Shown piece by piece: positions 34,399 to 45,066 of a stretch of 64,000 nt of DNA. A program made the translations under genes and the position numbers. Numbering within the stretch: position 1 is the stretch's first letter; each line of letters begins with the position of its first letter. The notes under the pieces are model-generated. The model was given only the letters and a program-made list of their open reading frames with translations, had not been told where the DNA came from and did no database searches. The DNA comes from Adiantum capillus-veneris (taxonomy: Eukaryota; Streptophyta; Polypodiopsida; Polypodiales; Pteridaceae). The stretch is from NCBI GenBank assembly GCA_014529385.2, contig CM043957.1:71695003-71759002 (forward strand). The letters run 5' to 3'.

Positions 34399-35008
34399 AA
34401 GTTCAATGGAGAAAATGAATTTTGTTCACACTAAAGAAATAACTGAGGAAAAAAATGCACGTTCTTGTCCTCTAAGCATCATTTTGAATGAAAGATCACG
34501 CTCAAAAATTTGGACAAAAAATTGAGGTTTAGAGGAATTTTTGGGTTTATATAGCATGTCAATTATGAGCTTGAAATTTGTGCACAATGGTAAAAAATGA
34601 GGTTTAGAGAAATTTTGGGATATATAGAGCATGTCAAGTATGAGCCTTCAAATTTGTGCACAATGGTCAAATCCATGCAAAACATTTATTTTTTGTCTCG
34701 TAATTTGTGTAAAATCAAAGGTCTAGATATTTGTGCACTACTATATAAAGAAAGGAGCGCACCCAAACAATATTTTCTACTCATTTTACCTTAAATTTCT
34801 TTTGATCACCTGCTCCAATTTATTTCTTCTATGTTTTTGAATACTTCATATCTTAAACACAATTTATACTTTTACAAACTCTATCATAAGCTCAAATTGT
34901 ATGTGAATTTTCGACATTGGCACCTAACTACTATAATTGCTATCATTTAGCTAAGTATGAGTTTATATTACTTTCATTATCAATTTCTTTTGATCAATTT
35001 CTAAGACA

Positions 35009-35083
35009 TGAGTCCTCCTTGTGTGAAAAATGAGTACCTAGATTAGCTTTCGAGTACTCAATTTTCACGCAAGGAGGACACTC
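35009..35083. repeat. Family D hairpin b5
   Basis: Copy 2 counterpart of a4. Arms of about 29 bases pair at roughly 26 positions ('gagtcctccttgtgtgaaaa' against 'ttttcacgcaaggaggacac'). Confidence 0.8.
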
Positions 35084-35111
35084 ACTCTTCTTTATGAACT
35101 TGTAATACACA

Positions 35112-35170
35112 TGTCTCCCTTGCATGAACATTGAGTAGTCGACTAGTCAATTTTTGTGTAAGGAGGACCT
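35112..35170. repeat. Family D hairpin b6
   Basis: Shortened counterpart of a5: 'tctcccttgcatgaacattg' against 'caatttttgtgtaaggagga'. Confidence 0.65.
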
Positions 35171-35209
35171 TATAACGAGCACAAGAAAAAGTTGATTTTA
35201 AAACTGAAA

Positions 35210-35470
35210 ATATGGTGATTTTGACTCTGTCAATGCGTCCAAAAGGCTTAGAAACAATAGGATCGACTCCTAAATCGCCTCTTTTGTTTGCCCGAAGATG
35301 GAAAATCGTCAAAAAAAGCCTAAAAAATGATGTTTCCTCCTTTCTTCCCTCTAGGTAACATCATTTTTGAAGGCTTTTTTTGACGTTTTTCTCTCTCTGA
35401 GCATTCAAAAGAGGCAAAATAGGAGTCGATCCTAGCGTTTTTGGGCTTGATTGGCAGGTGAAAATCACCA
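35210..35470. repeat. Large inverted repeat, arms about 115-125 bp
   Basis: Left arm about 35210-35334 and right arm about 35357-35470 are imperfect reverse complements around a loop of about 22 bases. Matched blocks include 'cgtcaaaaaaagcct' with 'ggctttttttgacg', 'taggatcgactcct' with 'aggagtcgatccta', and 'atggtgatttt' with 'aaaatcaccat'. The left arm is the same module that ends the hairpin zones at about 31850 and 32205. One extra inverted copy was therefore added at the right border. Confidence 0.85.
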
Positions 35471-36565
35471 TTTTTAATCCCATTCTTAGTTTTTATATTA
35501 TTCTTGTTAATTCTAGTACCTTGCTTGAAGAATTGCAAGGATACTTTAATTTTGTGCATAAGGGACACCCTTTGCTAAGATGATATCCACCATTTTCTAT
35601 ATATGAATATGAAAGACGAGTATTCTTCTAAATATATGCTTCTTTTCACTTATACTATGGTTGATGATATGAGGAGGGAAAGTCATTTATGGCAAGGACC
35701 AAGCAACTACTAGGAAGGTTCCTAAAGAGGCGGTGAAGAAGGAGGAACTACATCATGAATTAAAAGAAAAGCAAGAAGAAAAGCTTGCACCTAAAAACCC
35801 ATCTCTTAAGAAAGGAATTGATACCAAGATTCCACTTCATTCTCTTTTAGAAATAAATTTTTTTAAAGAGTGATATGCTTTAGAGAGACTATGAGAGCAT
35901 GGATGGCACTCATTGTGGTAATTCTTAGGCTTCCTTTCTAAAAACTTTGCAGGCAGGTTATAGAACAACTCAAAATAGATATGAGGTGGACCATTTTGTA
36001 AAGAGCACATAACATTTTGTAAAGAATTTACAATATCCCTTTTTGAAAGTCAACATTTTATATAGCTATAAACCCCTTGTAAAATCAAAGATTTAACCCA
36101 ATATAGTCTTCCAATTTTGCTGCAATTGTGGCAGCTCTTGGATATGTCTCTACATGTTTAGTCCCATCTAATTTTGTTGAAATTAGCATGTCAAGCCCCA
36201 AAGCATAATCCATGCCATCTTCTAGATCTAAACTGAAGGGCCTAAAAGTTGAGATGATGAAAATTGGCTCAAAGCATGCCTCTACCTTCTCTTCTATTCT
36301 TCCTCTATCTTCTCCTCCTCTATGGTCTTCTACTCATCCTCTTTCCTCTTTTCCCTCTTCTCTTTGTTCTTGCTCATAGGAAATGAGAAAGAGGAACATA
36401 TATCCTTACCCATATTTCTATCTGTATTCCCATTGTGTTAACCCTCACGGACACCCTATCACCTTCGACAGACGCCTTATTATTTATTTGATTGAGTCAT
36501 GGACCGGGCTTGTTGGTCGAATAGGCGTGTAGGTGATTGCCGATGAGAGGCGCTCCACTTATCTT
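35471..36565. other. Intergenic DNA, no gene recognised
   Basis: AT-rich sequence with a pyrimidine-rich stretch near 36290-36370. No supported gene before element E. Confidence 0.5.
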
Positions 36566-36570
36566 ATTTT
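36566..36570. repeat. Element E target-site duplication, left copy
   Basis: ATTTT before the 5' LTR is repeated exactly at 41850-41854 after the 3' LTR. Confidence 0.85.
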
Positions 36571-36892
36571 TGTTGAGATGTCGAGCTCTACACCTTGAGC
36601 TGGCATCCACTACGGGTCTTGGCCGCTTACGGCATTTACTCACTGGCGCGTTAGGTGACCGACACGGAGGATCTCTGCCAGTGATTCTACAGCTGGACTA
36701 CACTTATAGTGCCAGCCTAGTACGCTTCTAGCGAGTTCACACTTAGTGACCGCATGTACATATGTGCTACTTTTCAGCTTTAGCACTTAGTCATTTTGTA
36801 CTCTCTTTTCTGTGAAGAAGAAGAAGAAGCTTTCCATCTCTGTGTGCTTTGTGCTTGTCTTGTGTAGCTCTCTTGCATCCTCATTCTTTACA
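36571..36892 (+). repeat. Element E 5' LTR (322 bp)
   Basis: It begins TGTTGAGATGTCGAGC and ends ..CATTCTTTACA. A 'gaagaagaagaagaagc' tract lies near the 3' side. Confidence 0.95.
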
Positions 36893-36904
36893 TGGTATCA
36901 GAGC
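36893..36904 (+). promoter_or_regulatory. Element E primer-binding site (tRNA-iMet type)
   Basis: TGGTATCAGAGC immediately follows the LTR. Confidence 0.92.
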
Positions 36905-37205
36905 CTGGTGTAGGCAAGAGAGGCGAAGAGAGCAAGAGCATCACAATCCCTTCGTTCGCAATCCACGACCAGATGCCGAAGGCGCCTCGCGCAGCGAAAA
37001 AAATTTTAGGGGTTTTTCGCACAAGGTTCTGAACAGGTCTCCAAAGTGCAGTATACAGAGATTTACTGTACAAGTACAGTGGTTGTATGTACGCTTGATT
37101 GTGGACACTCGTTGAGTGTAGAAAGCGTTACAGGAACCACGATAGCAGGTTCAGCAGATTTGCAGGTTTTTGCAGATTGCAGCTATTTTGTCTTAGTGCT
37201 TCAAG

Positions 37206-40200
37206 ATGTCTGACGGTTTCAGTCAAATTGTTACTGAGAAGCTTGAGAAAAATAACTACCCTGCATGGAAGTTCAGAATAACAAATTTCCTAAAAGGAAA
37301 AGGTTATTGGGACTATGTAGAAGGAGACAATGAAAAGGAACCAGAGATTCCCGAGGCAAATGCTACAGCAGAACAAAGGAAAGCTTTGAGGGACTGGCAA
37401 CAAGGCCAGAGCAAAGTGATGTATTGGCTTTCTATGAGCATCACAGATGGCATGATGGGCTATCTACAGGATGCTAAAACCCCCGCCATTGCATGGAAAA
37501 ACTTAGGCAGAGTGTTCGAGGTGAACACCAAGGCCAGGAAGCTTCAACTAAAGTCGGAGCTAAATCAGGTTAAGAGGAACAACCTCTCCATCAATGATTA
37601 TGCTTTGAAGATCAAGAGTATCATTGAGGCTCTTGGATCTATTAAATTCTCAGTGGAAGATGATGACATTGTCCGTGCATGCTTGGATGGTCTAGGAGAT
37701 GAGTATGTACATTTTAGGTCTTCCATGAATACAAGAGACGACATCCCCGTGTTCCAAGATTTGATTTCTATGCTTATTCTTGAGGAGAAGAACCTTGACA
37801 CATCTTCTTCTCATGGCAGAAATAATTCTGAACAGGCCTTCTATTCTAACTCCAACAGAGGTAGAGGTAGAGGTCGTGGTCGAGGCCCAAGGGGTTGCAG
37901 GGGCCAATTTCTGGAAGGTCAATCAAATCAAAACAATACAGGTGGCAGGGGAAACCAGTCTCAAGGCAGGGGGAGTCAAAGAGGTCGTGGTGCAGGATTA
38001 AGCAGGCAGCAACATACTCCAGATAGTAGAGAATGTTGGACTTGTGGTGAAAGAGGTCACATGTCACGTGACTGTCCAAAGGGAAAAGCAAGTAGAAAGA
38101 GAGAACAGGGCAACTATGCATCTACTAGCAGAGATGCAGATGACAGCAAAAACGAGCGCATGTTTGTTATGCAACATGTAATGAATACAATGACTGCAGA
38201 GAATTCCACCCAAGATGATGTTTGGTATGTGGATTCAGGTGCCTCTAATCACATGACGTCTCGTGGAGAGTGGTTTAGAGATATGCGCAAACCAGATGTG
38301 TCAGGCTATGTGCAGACAGGAGATGACACAGCTCACCCCATTGCTCATGTAGGGGACATACCTCTAAATACGAAGAGTGGGAAATCAAAGTACTTAGCAG
38401 ATGTACTTCATGTCCCAAACATTACAAAGAATCTTGTTTCTGTTGGACAAATGGTTGAGCAGGGTTTGCAGGTTCGCTTCAATCCAAATGGCTGTTATGT
38501 AGAAGATTTCCAGAATGGCTGTAAGCTGATCACAGAGGGCAAATGTGTGGGCAGAATGTTTACGCTGAATGTAGACATGCCTGAGGTAAAAGCTGCATTA
38601 TTTGCACAGGGCACAGGTGTTGTGGCTGATGTTGACATTTGGCACAAACGCATTGGCCATGTCAATGAGCAGAGATTGCGCAGCATGCAATCAAATTAGA
38701 TTGTAAAAGGTTTGCCCAAATTCAAGGTGGATGGTATGCATAAAGTGTGTGCAGCATGCCAGTTTGGAAAATAGTCAAAGGGATCATTTCCACATGAGCG
38801 CAATGTATGTAAAAAGCCACTTGAGGTGGTGCACACTGATATTTGGGGTCCAACCGATACTGCAAGTATACATGGTTGCAGGTATTATGTCTCTTTCATT
38901 GATGACCATACAAGGAAAGTATGGGTCTACTTCATGCGTAACAAAAGTGAAGTGTTTGGTCACTTTCAAGACTTCAAAGTCATGATTGAGAAGGAGACAG
39001 ATATGAAAATCAAGACATTGAGGTCAGATGGAGGGGGAGAGTACTTCTCCAATGATTTTTCAGATTTTCTGCGAATGCATGGTATACACAGGCAGTTTAC
39101 ATGCAGATATACTCCACAGCAGAATGGGGTCGCAGAAAGGAAAAACAGGCACATTGCAGAGGTTGCACGTGCATTGATGAAATAGAAGAACATGCCTCAT
39201 CATTTCTGGGCTGAAGCTGTAAATACAGCTGTGTACATTATGAACAGGACACCTACAGCTGCGGTGCATGATGTAACACCTGAGGAAAAGTTTACAGGTA
39301 CAAAGCCTGATTTGGCACACTTGAAAGTGTTTGGCTGCATAGCTTACGTGCATGTACCAGATGAGTTGCGTAGGAAATTGGATCCTAAAGCAGAGAAATG
39401 TATTCTTGTGGGATATTCCCTTGAACAAAAGGGGTACAGGTGCTACAATCCTACTACACGAGAATTACAAGTGAGCAGAGATGTAGTCTTTGATGAGATG
39501 AGCAGCTCGTACAGTAATGCACATGGCACTATTGGGGCTGATGTAAAAGATGATGTGGTTGTACAAAATGTGAGGCCACAGTCACAGGTTTTGAGTGGAC
39601 CACAAGAGTCCTCTTCTCGTGGCTCTGTTGAGAAACCATGGAATGGTAGACTACGTACGCAGGTTACTCCACCAACAGGTACAGGGAATGTATCACGAAA
39701 AGGAAAGGAAAAGGTTGATGAACCTCCCTTTATGGTTGATGCATCATCAGGTTTTTCACATGTAGACATGGATTCAGATGGTTCTGAACAAAGTCTTGAT
39801 GAGGAATTTGGAATTGCGGCTGTCAGGACACCTGGTGTAAGGAAAGTACAAGAAGATGCTAGAGGGCAAAGGAGTGACCCAGGACCGCGCAGATCTAATA
39901 GAGTCAGAAATCCAGTTCAGAAATTGACTTATGATGGGTATCTAGCGCATCACCAAGCCTACATGGCTAAGGTGATACAGGATGTGGAGCCCACATGTTT
40001 TGAGGATGCAGTTGGAAATGTGCATTGGGATGATGCAATGAATGAAGAGATGGCTGCATTGGAAGCAAATGACACATGGGAGTTGGTGCCATTGCCAAGT
40101 GGCAAGAAAGCTATTGGCTGTAAATGGGTGTATAAAACCAAGCATAAGGCTGATGGTAACATTGAGCGTCACAAGGCAAGGCTGGTCGCAAAGGGTTATG

Positions 40201-41555
40201 CACAGACGTATGGCATAGACTATGAGGAGACCTTTGCTCCAGTGGCAAAGATGACGACAGTGAGAGCTGTCATAGCAGTGGCTGCATCTAGAGGATGGAT
40301 TATGCATCAAATGGATGTAAAGAATGCCTTCTTGAATGGTGAGTTGCAAGAGGAAGTGTATATGGATCAGCCACTTGGTTATGTCGATCCAGGTTACCCA
40401 GATTATGTATACAGACTTCTCAAAGCTTTGTATGGTTTGAAGCAGGGCTCTAGAGCATGGTATGACAGGATTGCCAAGTATCTTGTCAGTATTGGTTTTA
40501 GGAGAGCTCATGCTGATCATTCACTCTATGTACGTGAGGGTGATGTGGGGATTGTGGTCATTACCATATATGTAGATGACCTTATTATTGTTGGTGACAA
40601 TGCTATGGAGATTGACCATGTGAAGGGTCTTCTCAAACAGGAGTTTGAAATGAAAGATTTAGGCGAGTTGCGCTACTTTCTTGGCATTGAAGTGATCAGG
40701 ACTCCAAAGGGTGTATGGCTATCACAGAGACAGTATGCTTTGGACATGTTGTCAAAGTATGGTATGGCTGATTGTAAGCCAATTTCTATTCCCTTGGATG
40801 TGAATGCAAAGCTGAGTGCAGAGAAGGGTGATGTTGTTGAGGATGTCAACATGTACAGGAAGATTGTGGGTAGTCTAATCTACTTGACTATCGCGAGGCC
40901 AGACTTGAGCTACACAGTAGGCTTGGAGAGTCAGTTCATGCAACTTCCGAGGAAGCCACATTTGGATGGAGTACGACGCACACTTAGGTATGTGCAAGGT
41001 ACTCTTGACTACGCATTGTTCTATGCAGCAGATGCACCATTAGCATTGTATGGGTATACAGATGCAGATTGGGCAGGTAGCATTGTTGATAGGAGATCTA
41101 CGAGTGGCTTCATGTTCTCTTTTGGGAGTGCTGCTGTTACTTGGAGCAGCAAAAAGCAGCCTACGGTTGCTTTATCGAGCATAGAGGCCGAGTACAGAGG
41201 TGCAGCAGTTGCAGCGTGCGAGGTAGCTTGGCTACGCACATTACTTGAGGACTTGGGAGTGCAGGTGGACCAGCAGATTTTCATCCATTGTGACAACCTC
41301 AGCAGCATGCAGTTGGCTAGGAACCCAGTGTTCCATGCTAGGACCAAACACATAGAGGTCCATTACCACTACGTTCGAGAGCGAGTGTTGGCGGGCGACA
41401 TCGACTTGGTCTACGTCAGCACAGAGGAGCAGATAGCGGATATCTTTACCAAGGCCCTCGGAGCTGAGAAGCTTCGCCGTTTCCGGACTATGCTTGGACT
41501 CTGCGACATGCAGAGCTCGAGGGGGAGTGTTGAGATGTCGAGCTCTACACCTTGA
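37206..41555 (+). pseudogene. Element E gag-pol polyprotein (three TAG codons)
   Basis: One frame of 1,449 codons begins 'MSDGFSQIVTEKLEKNNYPA' and is interrupted only by TAG at 38697, 38772 and 39183. Domains: gag, with an RG-rich stretch near 37855-37890; CCHC knuckle 'CWTCGERGHMSRDC' near 38035; protease 'WYVDSGASNHM' near 38223; integrase zinc region 'DIWHKRIGHV'; integrase core 'VVHTDIWGPT', 'RSDGGGEYF' and 'PQQNGVAERKNR'. Reverse transcriptase runs from 'GCKWVYKTKHKADG' through 'QMDVKNAFLNG' to 'YVDDLII' near 40570. RNase H has 'TDADWAGS', 'SSIEAEYRGAAVAA' and 'HCDNLSS'. The last nine codons lie inside the 3' LTR, and the purine tract is also coding. Each TAG is one C-to-T step from CAG (Gln), plausible at these positions. 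All three stops fall in or beside integrase. Confidence 0.94.
41519..41527 (+). promoter_or_regulatory. Element E polypurine tract
   Basis: The purine run gagggggag lies directly before the 3' LTR and inside the end of the pol frame. Confidence 0.75.
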
Positions 41556-41849
41556 GCTGGCATCCACTACGGGTCTTGGCCGCTTACGGCATTTACTCAC
41601 TGGCGCGTTAGGTGACCGACATGGAGGATCTCTGCCAGTGATTCTACAGCTGGACTACACTTATAGTGCCAGCCTAGTACGCTTTTAGCGAGTTCACACT
41701 TAGTGACTGCATGTACATATGTGCTACTTTTCAGCTTTAGCACTTAGTCATTTTGTACTCTCTTTTCTGTGAAGAAGAAGAAGAAGCTTTCCATCTCTGT
41801 GTGCTTTGTGCTTGTCTTGTGTAGCTCTCTTGCATCCTCATTCTTTACA
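41528..41849 (+). repeat. Element E 3' LTR (322 bp)
   Basis: Same length as the 5' LTR; the three differences are each T here against C in the 5' copy. Confidence 0.95.
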
Positions 41850-42035
41850 ATTTTTACAGTATTTTTGCAACGATCGGCCACTGTGGGCGCCCATGTGTGA
41901 ACGGATCAAACTCTTATAAAAAGTCCATTTGACCTAAAATCCTCATTCTTTTGAGGTGCAAGCTAAGACGTGCTCTTGCTCTACCTCTATCTTCTCCTCC
42001 TTTGTGTGCTCAAGTGTGTATGTGTGTGTGTACGC

Positions 42036-42114
<79 letters not shown>
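42036..42114. repeat. (GA)n microsatellite, about 39 units
   Basis: The longest simple repeat in the window. Open frames running through it (Arg-Glu or Ser-Leu repeats) are artefacts of the repeat. Confidence 0.96.
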
Positions 42115-42115
<1 letters not shown>

Positions 42116-42163
42116 ATTCCAACGGCATTGGCAACGGCGAGGCGGTTGAGCACGGCGGCGGCG

Positions 42164-42216
42164 ATGGCTCCTTCTTCTTCATGGCACAGGATGTTTCACG
42201 ACGAAAGCATTGAGCG
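42164..42216 (+). CDS. Possible first exon of an unidentified gene
   Basis: An ATG in a GC-rich patch starts 17 codons ('MAPSSSWHRMFHDESIER') ending at a strong donor, gcg followed by gtgagt at 42217. The base composition differs sharply from the surrounding DNA. No following exon was found before the retro-like frames at 43.3 kb, so this is a guess. Confidence 0.2.
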
Positions 42217-43350
42217 GTGAGTGACGCACCCCTACCCCTTTGAGCTTGCTAGGATCTTCTAGTTGTGTGCTTGCAGTCATTGTGGTTCACACACGGTGTT
42301 CTGGCAAGTTCCCGTCCTCCGACACGTGTGACAAAGGGCACATTTTTGGAATCGTTATTGGGGACTGCTTTGCACTAAGCTTGAGGAGCACTAAGTGCTA
42401 CCTCTTGAAGCTATTCACGTCTGTCATTGTTGGTTTTGTCTAAGTTTGTGTAGATCTGTTAAGTGACTGCAATGGTGCAGGTTTTAGTAGGTTCTTATTA
42501 GCTCTGTTAAGTGTTGCAGTGTACATGTTTTGCTAGTTCTGCTAAGTTCTGTAATGTGAAGGTGTTAGCAAATCTGTTAGTTAGTGTAAATCTGTAATAT
42601 CCAGTAGATAGTGAGTAGATTGAGTACTCTATGAGTGAGCATTATTGCTGTGTTAGGAAGTGTAGACAATGTGGAGTAGTTAGTGTAGACAGTGTTCATT
42701 GTTGTGTTGGACAGTGTATGAGCACAGGTAATTAGCGTTTATTAGCTCTGTTAGCTGTAAGGAGGTTAGAGAGAGCTGTTAGGAGCTGTCGTGTGCATGT
42801 GTGAGCATGGCATCCACGCACAACATTATCTACATAAATTCCTTTTTGGTTTAAAAAAAACGCTCGGAATATCTGAGACCGAAAGAAAATTCAAAACCAA
42901 AAAGAAAATAAAAAAATCTAATTTTAATAGGAAGGATCGGGATCGGGATCATTCCCCCGAGCCCCAAGCCCAGGCGCAGGCCTCAGTCCTTAGTCTTATG
43001 ATATAGTATACACACTACTATGTATATAAAGACTAGGACCTCAAGTGAAGGGAGGGCATGTGGGACAAGTTCCTCAAGTCCTCCACCATACTTCACACTC
43101 ACACTTTGGACTTACTATTCTAGCATTCTTTTCAATTAGGAAAAGATTATTTTTAAGATTTTGAGGGTTTTTTGTAGTCAAATGAGGGAATACTAGCCAA
43201 GATGCTTGTTTTGAGCTATCACACGCCATATTCCGTGGTTTGGTTAGAAAAAAGGACCTAAAAAACAAAAGAATTAAGGGTAAATTTGGGTTGTAAACGC
43301 CCAAAAAACTAGGTGAGCAGCCTTCATGGGCACTCACCACCACTTCTAGA
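42217..43350. other. Non-coding DNA, no gene recognised
   Basis: Contains diverged 'tctgttaagtg' / 'gtgtagac' words (42450-42770) and a TATA-like 'gtatataaagac' near 43020. No supported gene. Confidence 0.4.
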
Positions 43351-44469
43351 GTGTTGAATCACATGCACCTATGCTGTGGGCGTGTGCTAGAGGACGATCA
43401 CATAGAGAGTGTCTCCGTTTACACGGGCACTCATTATTCCTCCACATTAGGCTCTAGGCCCTCAACAGGAACCCAAGGTAGTACCACTCAGGACCCACAT
43501 ATTGCGTCTAGTGACGCTTTTTGTGACTACAATGTCATGCAAGGTTACCCGATGCCTAATCCCGATAGTTCAAGCCAAGACATGGATGCCATGGACCCAC
43601 GCATGCTTAGCCGCTTGAAGGAGACTTTTAGTAGAGCCACGCGCTCCGAACATGGAGCTAGCGATATAAATGAAAGGGGTGGGGAAGTATATTCACCATT
43701 CATGACCAATGTAGACCCCATGCTTCTAGAGAGTGTTCTTGTGAATACTCCATTCACTACAGCCCCTGACTCTTCAGAGCTATTCCCCTCCGACGTTATA
43801 TTGCATGATGGTAGAAGCCTTGCCGAAGTGCAAGAGGTTGAGCGATATATCCTTGCAGCTAGGGAAAAGAAAATGAAAAGTTTACGCAAGGCAAAGCAAT
43901 GGAGAGAGCTAAAGGCAAAGGCCCCTATGTCAACATCCATGCTAGTCGAGCAATCAAGTGCTCCTGAATTAGAAACCACTAAGAGTCAACCCATAGATAG
44001 CAACATTGCCTTTAGTTCAAAGGACACCCCTAGCACCTTAATCCTAGATGGATCGTTTCTAAATAAGAACTAGGAGTATGAACTACAAACAAAGACTTTA
44101 ACCAACCTATACATAGGTCACACCTATCACGTGGGTTGGTTAGATGTCCTACAATCCACATCGAATGCTACTAGTGTAGAGGATCAACAACAAAGAGTTT
44201 GTGATGTCATCCGTAGGGTTATTGAGCTAGAGAGGCAGAACAAAGGGATCCACATGCCTTGAACGGGTCTCATGAGATTCTTGGATACAGGGAAGGCTAA
44301 GCAACGAACTTTATCACAAATGGAGACTCCCTCGATGAGTCCGATGGATCCTCCATATGTTGTTTCGCCAGGGGTCTTAGTACAATCTGAGCCCACAAGT
44401 GATAGCTTTACCTTTCCAAGTTTAGCTCATCTTTCTCTTGATGACACCACGGCTACCATGCCTACCTGA
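43351..44469 (+). pseudogene. Unrecognised gag-like ORF pair
   Basis: A 240-codon frame (43351-44073) is followed in the same general region by further open sequence to 44469 after stops. The protein is Ser/Thr/Asp-rich. Near residues 155-195 it has a charged helix 'EVERYILAAREKKMKSLRKA' that could be a coiled coil. The second part holds 'CDVIRRVIELERQNKGIHMP' before a stop and a proline/threonine-rich end. No catalytic motif, zinc knuckle or membrane segment was seen. Size, composition and position among transposons suggest a gag-like or structural protein of a decayed retroelement, but the family is not recognised and a host origin is possible. Confidence 0.35.
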
Positions 44470-45066
44470 GTGATGGGCATGACAAAAAACGAGGATTCAC
44501 GCCATCTGAGCAAAGATTTTTGAGCGAATACATAACCAAGTGAGTTTTTACAAATAAACCCTGCAAGAGTAGAGAATTTACTCAGATAAAAAATAGGGAT
44601 TAATTTCTTGAATTTATCTATTTTTCAGACAAAGAGACATTATTAAAGTAGCCATTTCAAAAAATTTAGCGATTGCATATTGTCAATATCAAGATAGGAG
44701 GAATTTACACAAGCTTTGAACACTTCTCCAAGTTTCTATAGATGTGATGGCATGGTATATGCACATGATGACAAAATCATAGTCAATCTAACAAAATGCA
44801 TACCAAACGCTGCAAAAGAACAAGATTTAGCTGGATTAAAAAAGTGGAGATAAAGTTCATGGACCCATTCATCTATCAGTCAAAGAGACAATAAAAAAGT
44901 AGTCCTTTCAAAATATGTAGTGATCTCATAGTTTTAATAGATGTGATGGCATGTCACACAAGACCACCAAAATATATTCAGTCGAACTATACACACACCA
45001 AAACAATATTATATGCATCAAGTAAGTGTAATTTTCAAAAAAGAGATACTATCCAAGTGCTGAGTT
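44470..45066. other. Non-coding DNA, no gene recognised
   Basis: AT-rich DNA between the gag-like ORFs and the minus-strand transposase. The phrase 'gatgtgatggcatg' occurs twice (44740 and 44940), a sign of a diverged internal duplication. Confidence 0.45.

Larger units (their letters stand above)
32729..35334 (+). mobile_element. Family D repeat, copy 2
   Basis: Second tandem copy, colinear with copy 1 except that it lacks the extra 29340-30090 segment and the doubled 289-bp block. It preserves the intact site of element B insertion ('gaggtaaatgggcaagccat', about 32862). It carries the longest transposase-like ORF of the family (33130-33480) and its own set of hairpins, and ends in a large inverted repeat. 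Confidence 0.6.
36571..41849 (+). mobile_element. Copia element E, full length, youngest in the window
   Basis: A 5.3-kb element with 322-bp LTRs that differ at 3 sites (99.1% identical; all C in the 5' LTR, T in the 3' LTR), a perfect ATTTT duplication, a tRNA-iMet primer site directly after the 5' LTR, and a purine tract before the 3' LTR. The single gag-pol frame has no frameshift and only three TAG stops. High LTR identity indicates recent insertion. Confidence 0.96.

Noticed and set aside
38697-39185. Programmed readthrough or stop-codon reassignment in element E (all stops TAG)
   Set aside because: The three sites have no shared downstream context, other elements in the window use TGA and TAA as well, and single C-to-T changes from CAG explain them.
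41951-42220. Long Arg-Glu and Ser-Leu repeat ORFs on both strands
   Set aside because: They are translations of the GA microsatellite and have no other coding support. The same applies to ORFs across 13240-13279, 18911-19190 and 48893-48938.
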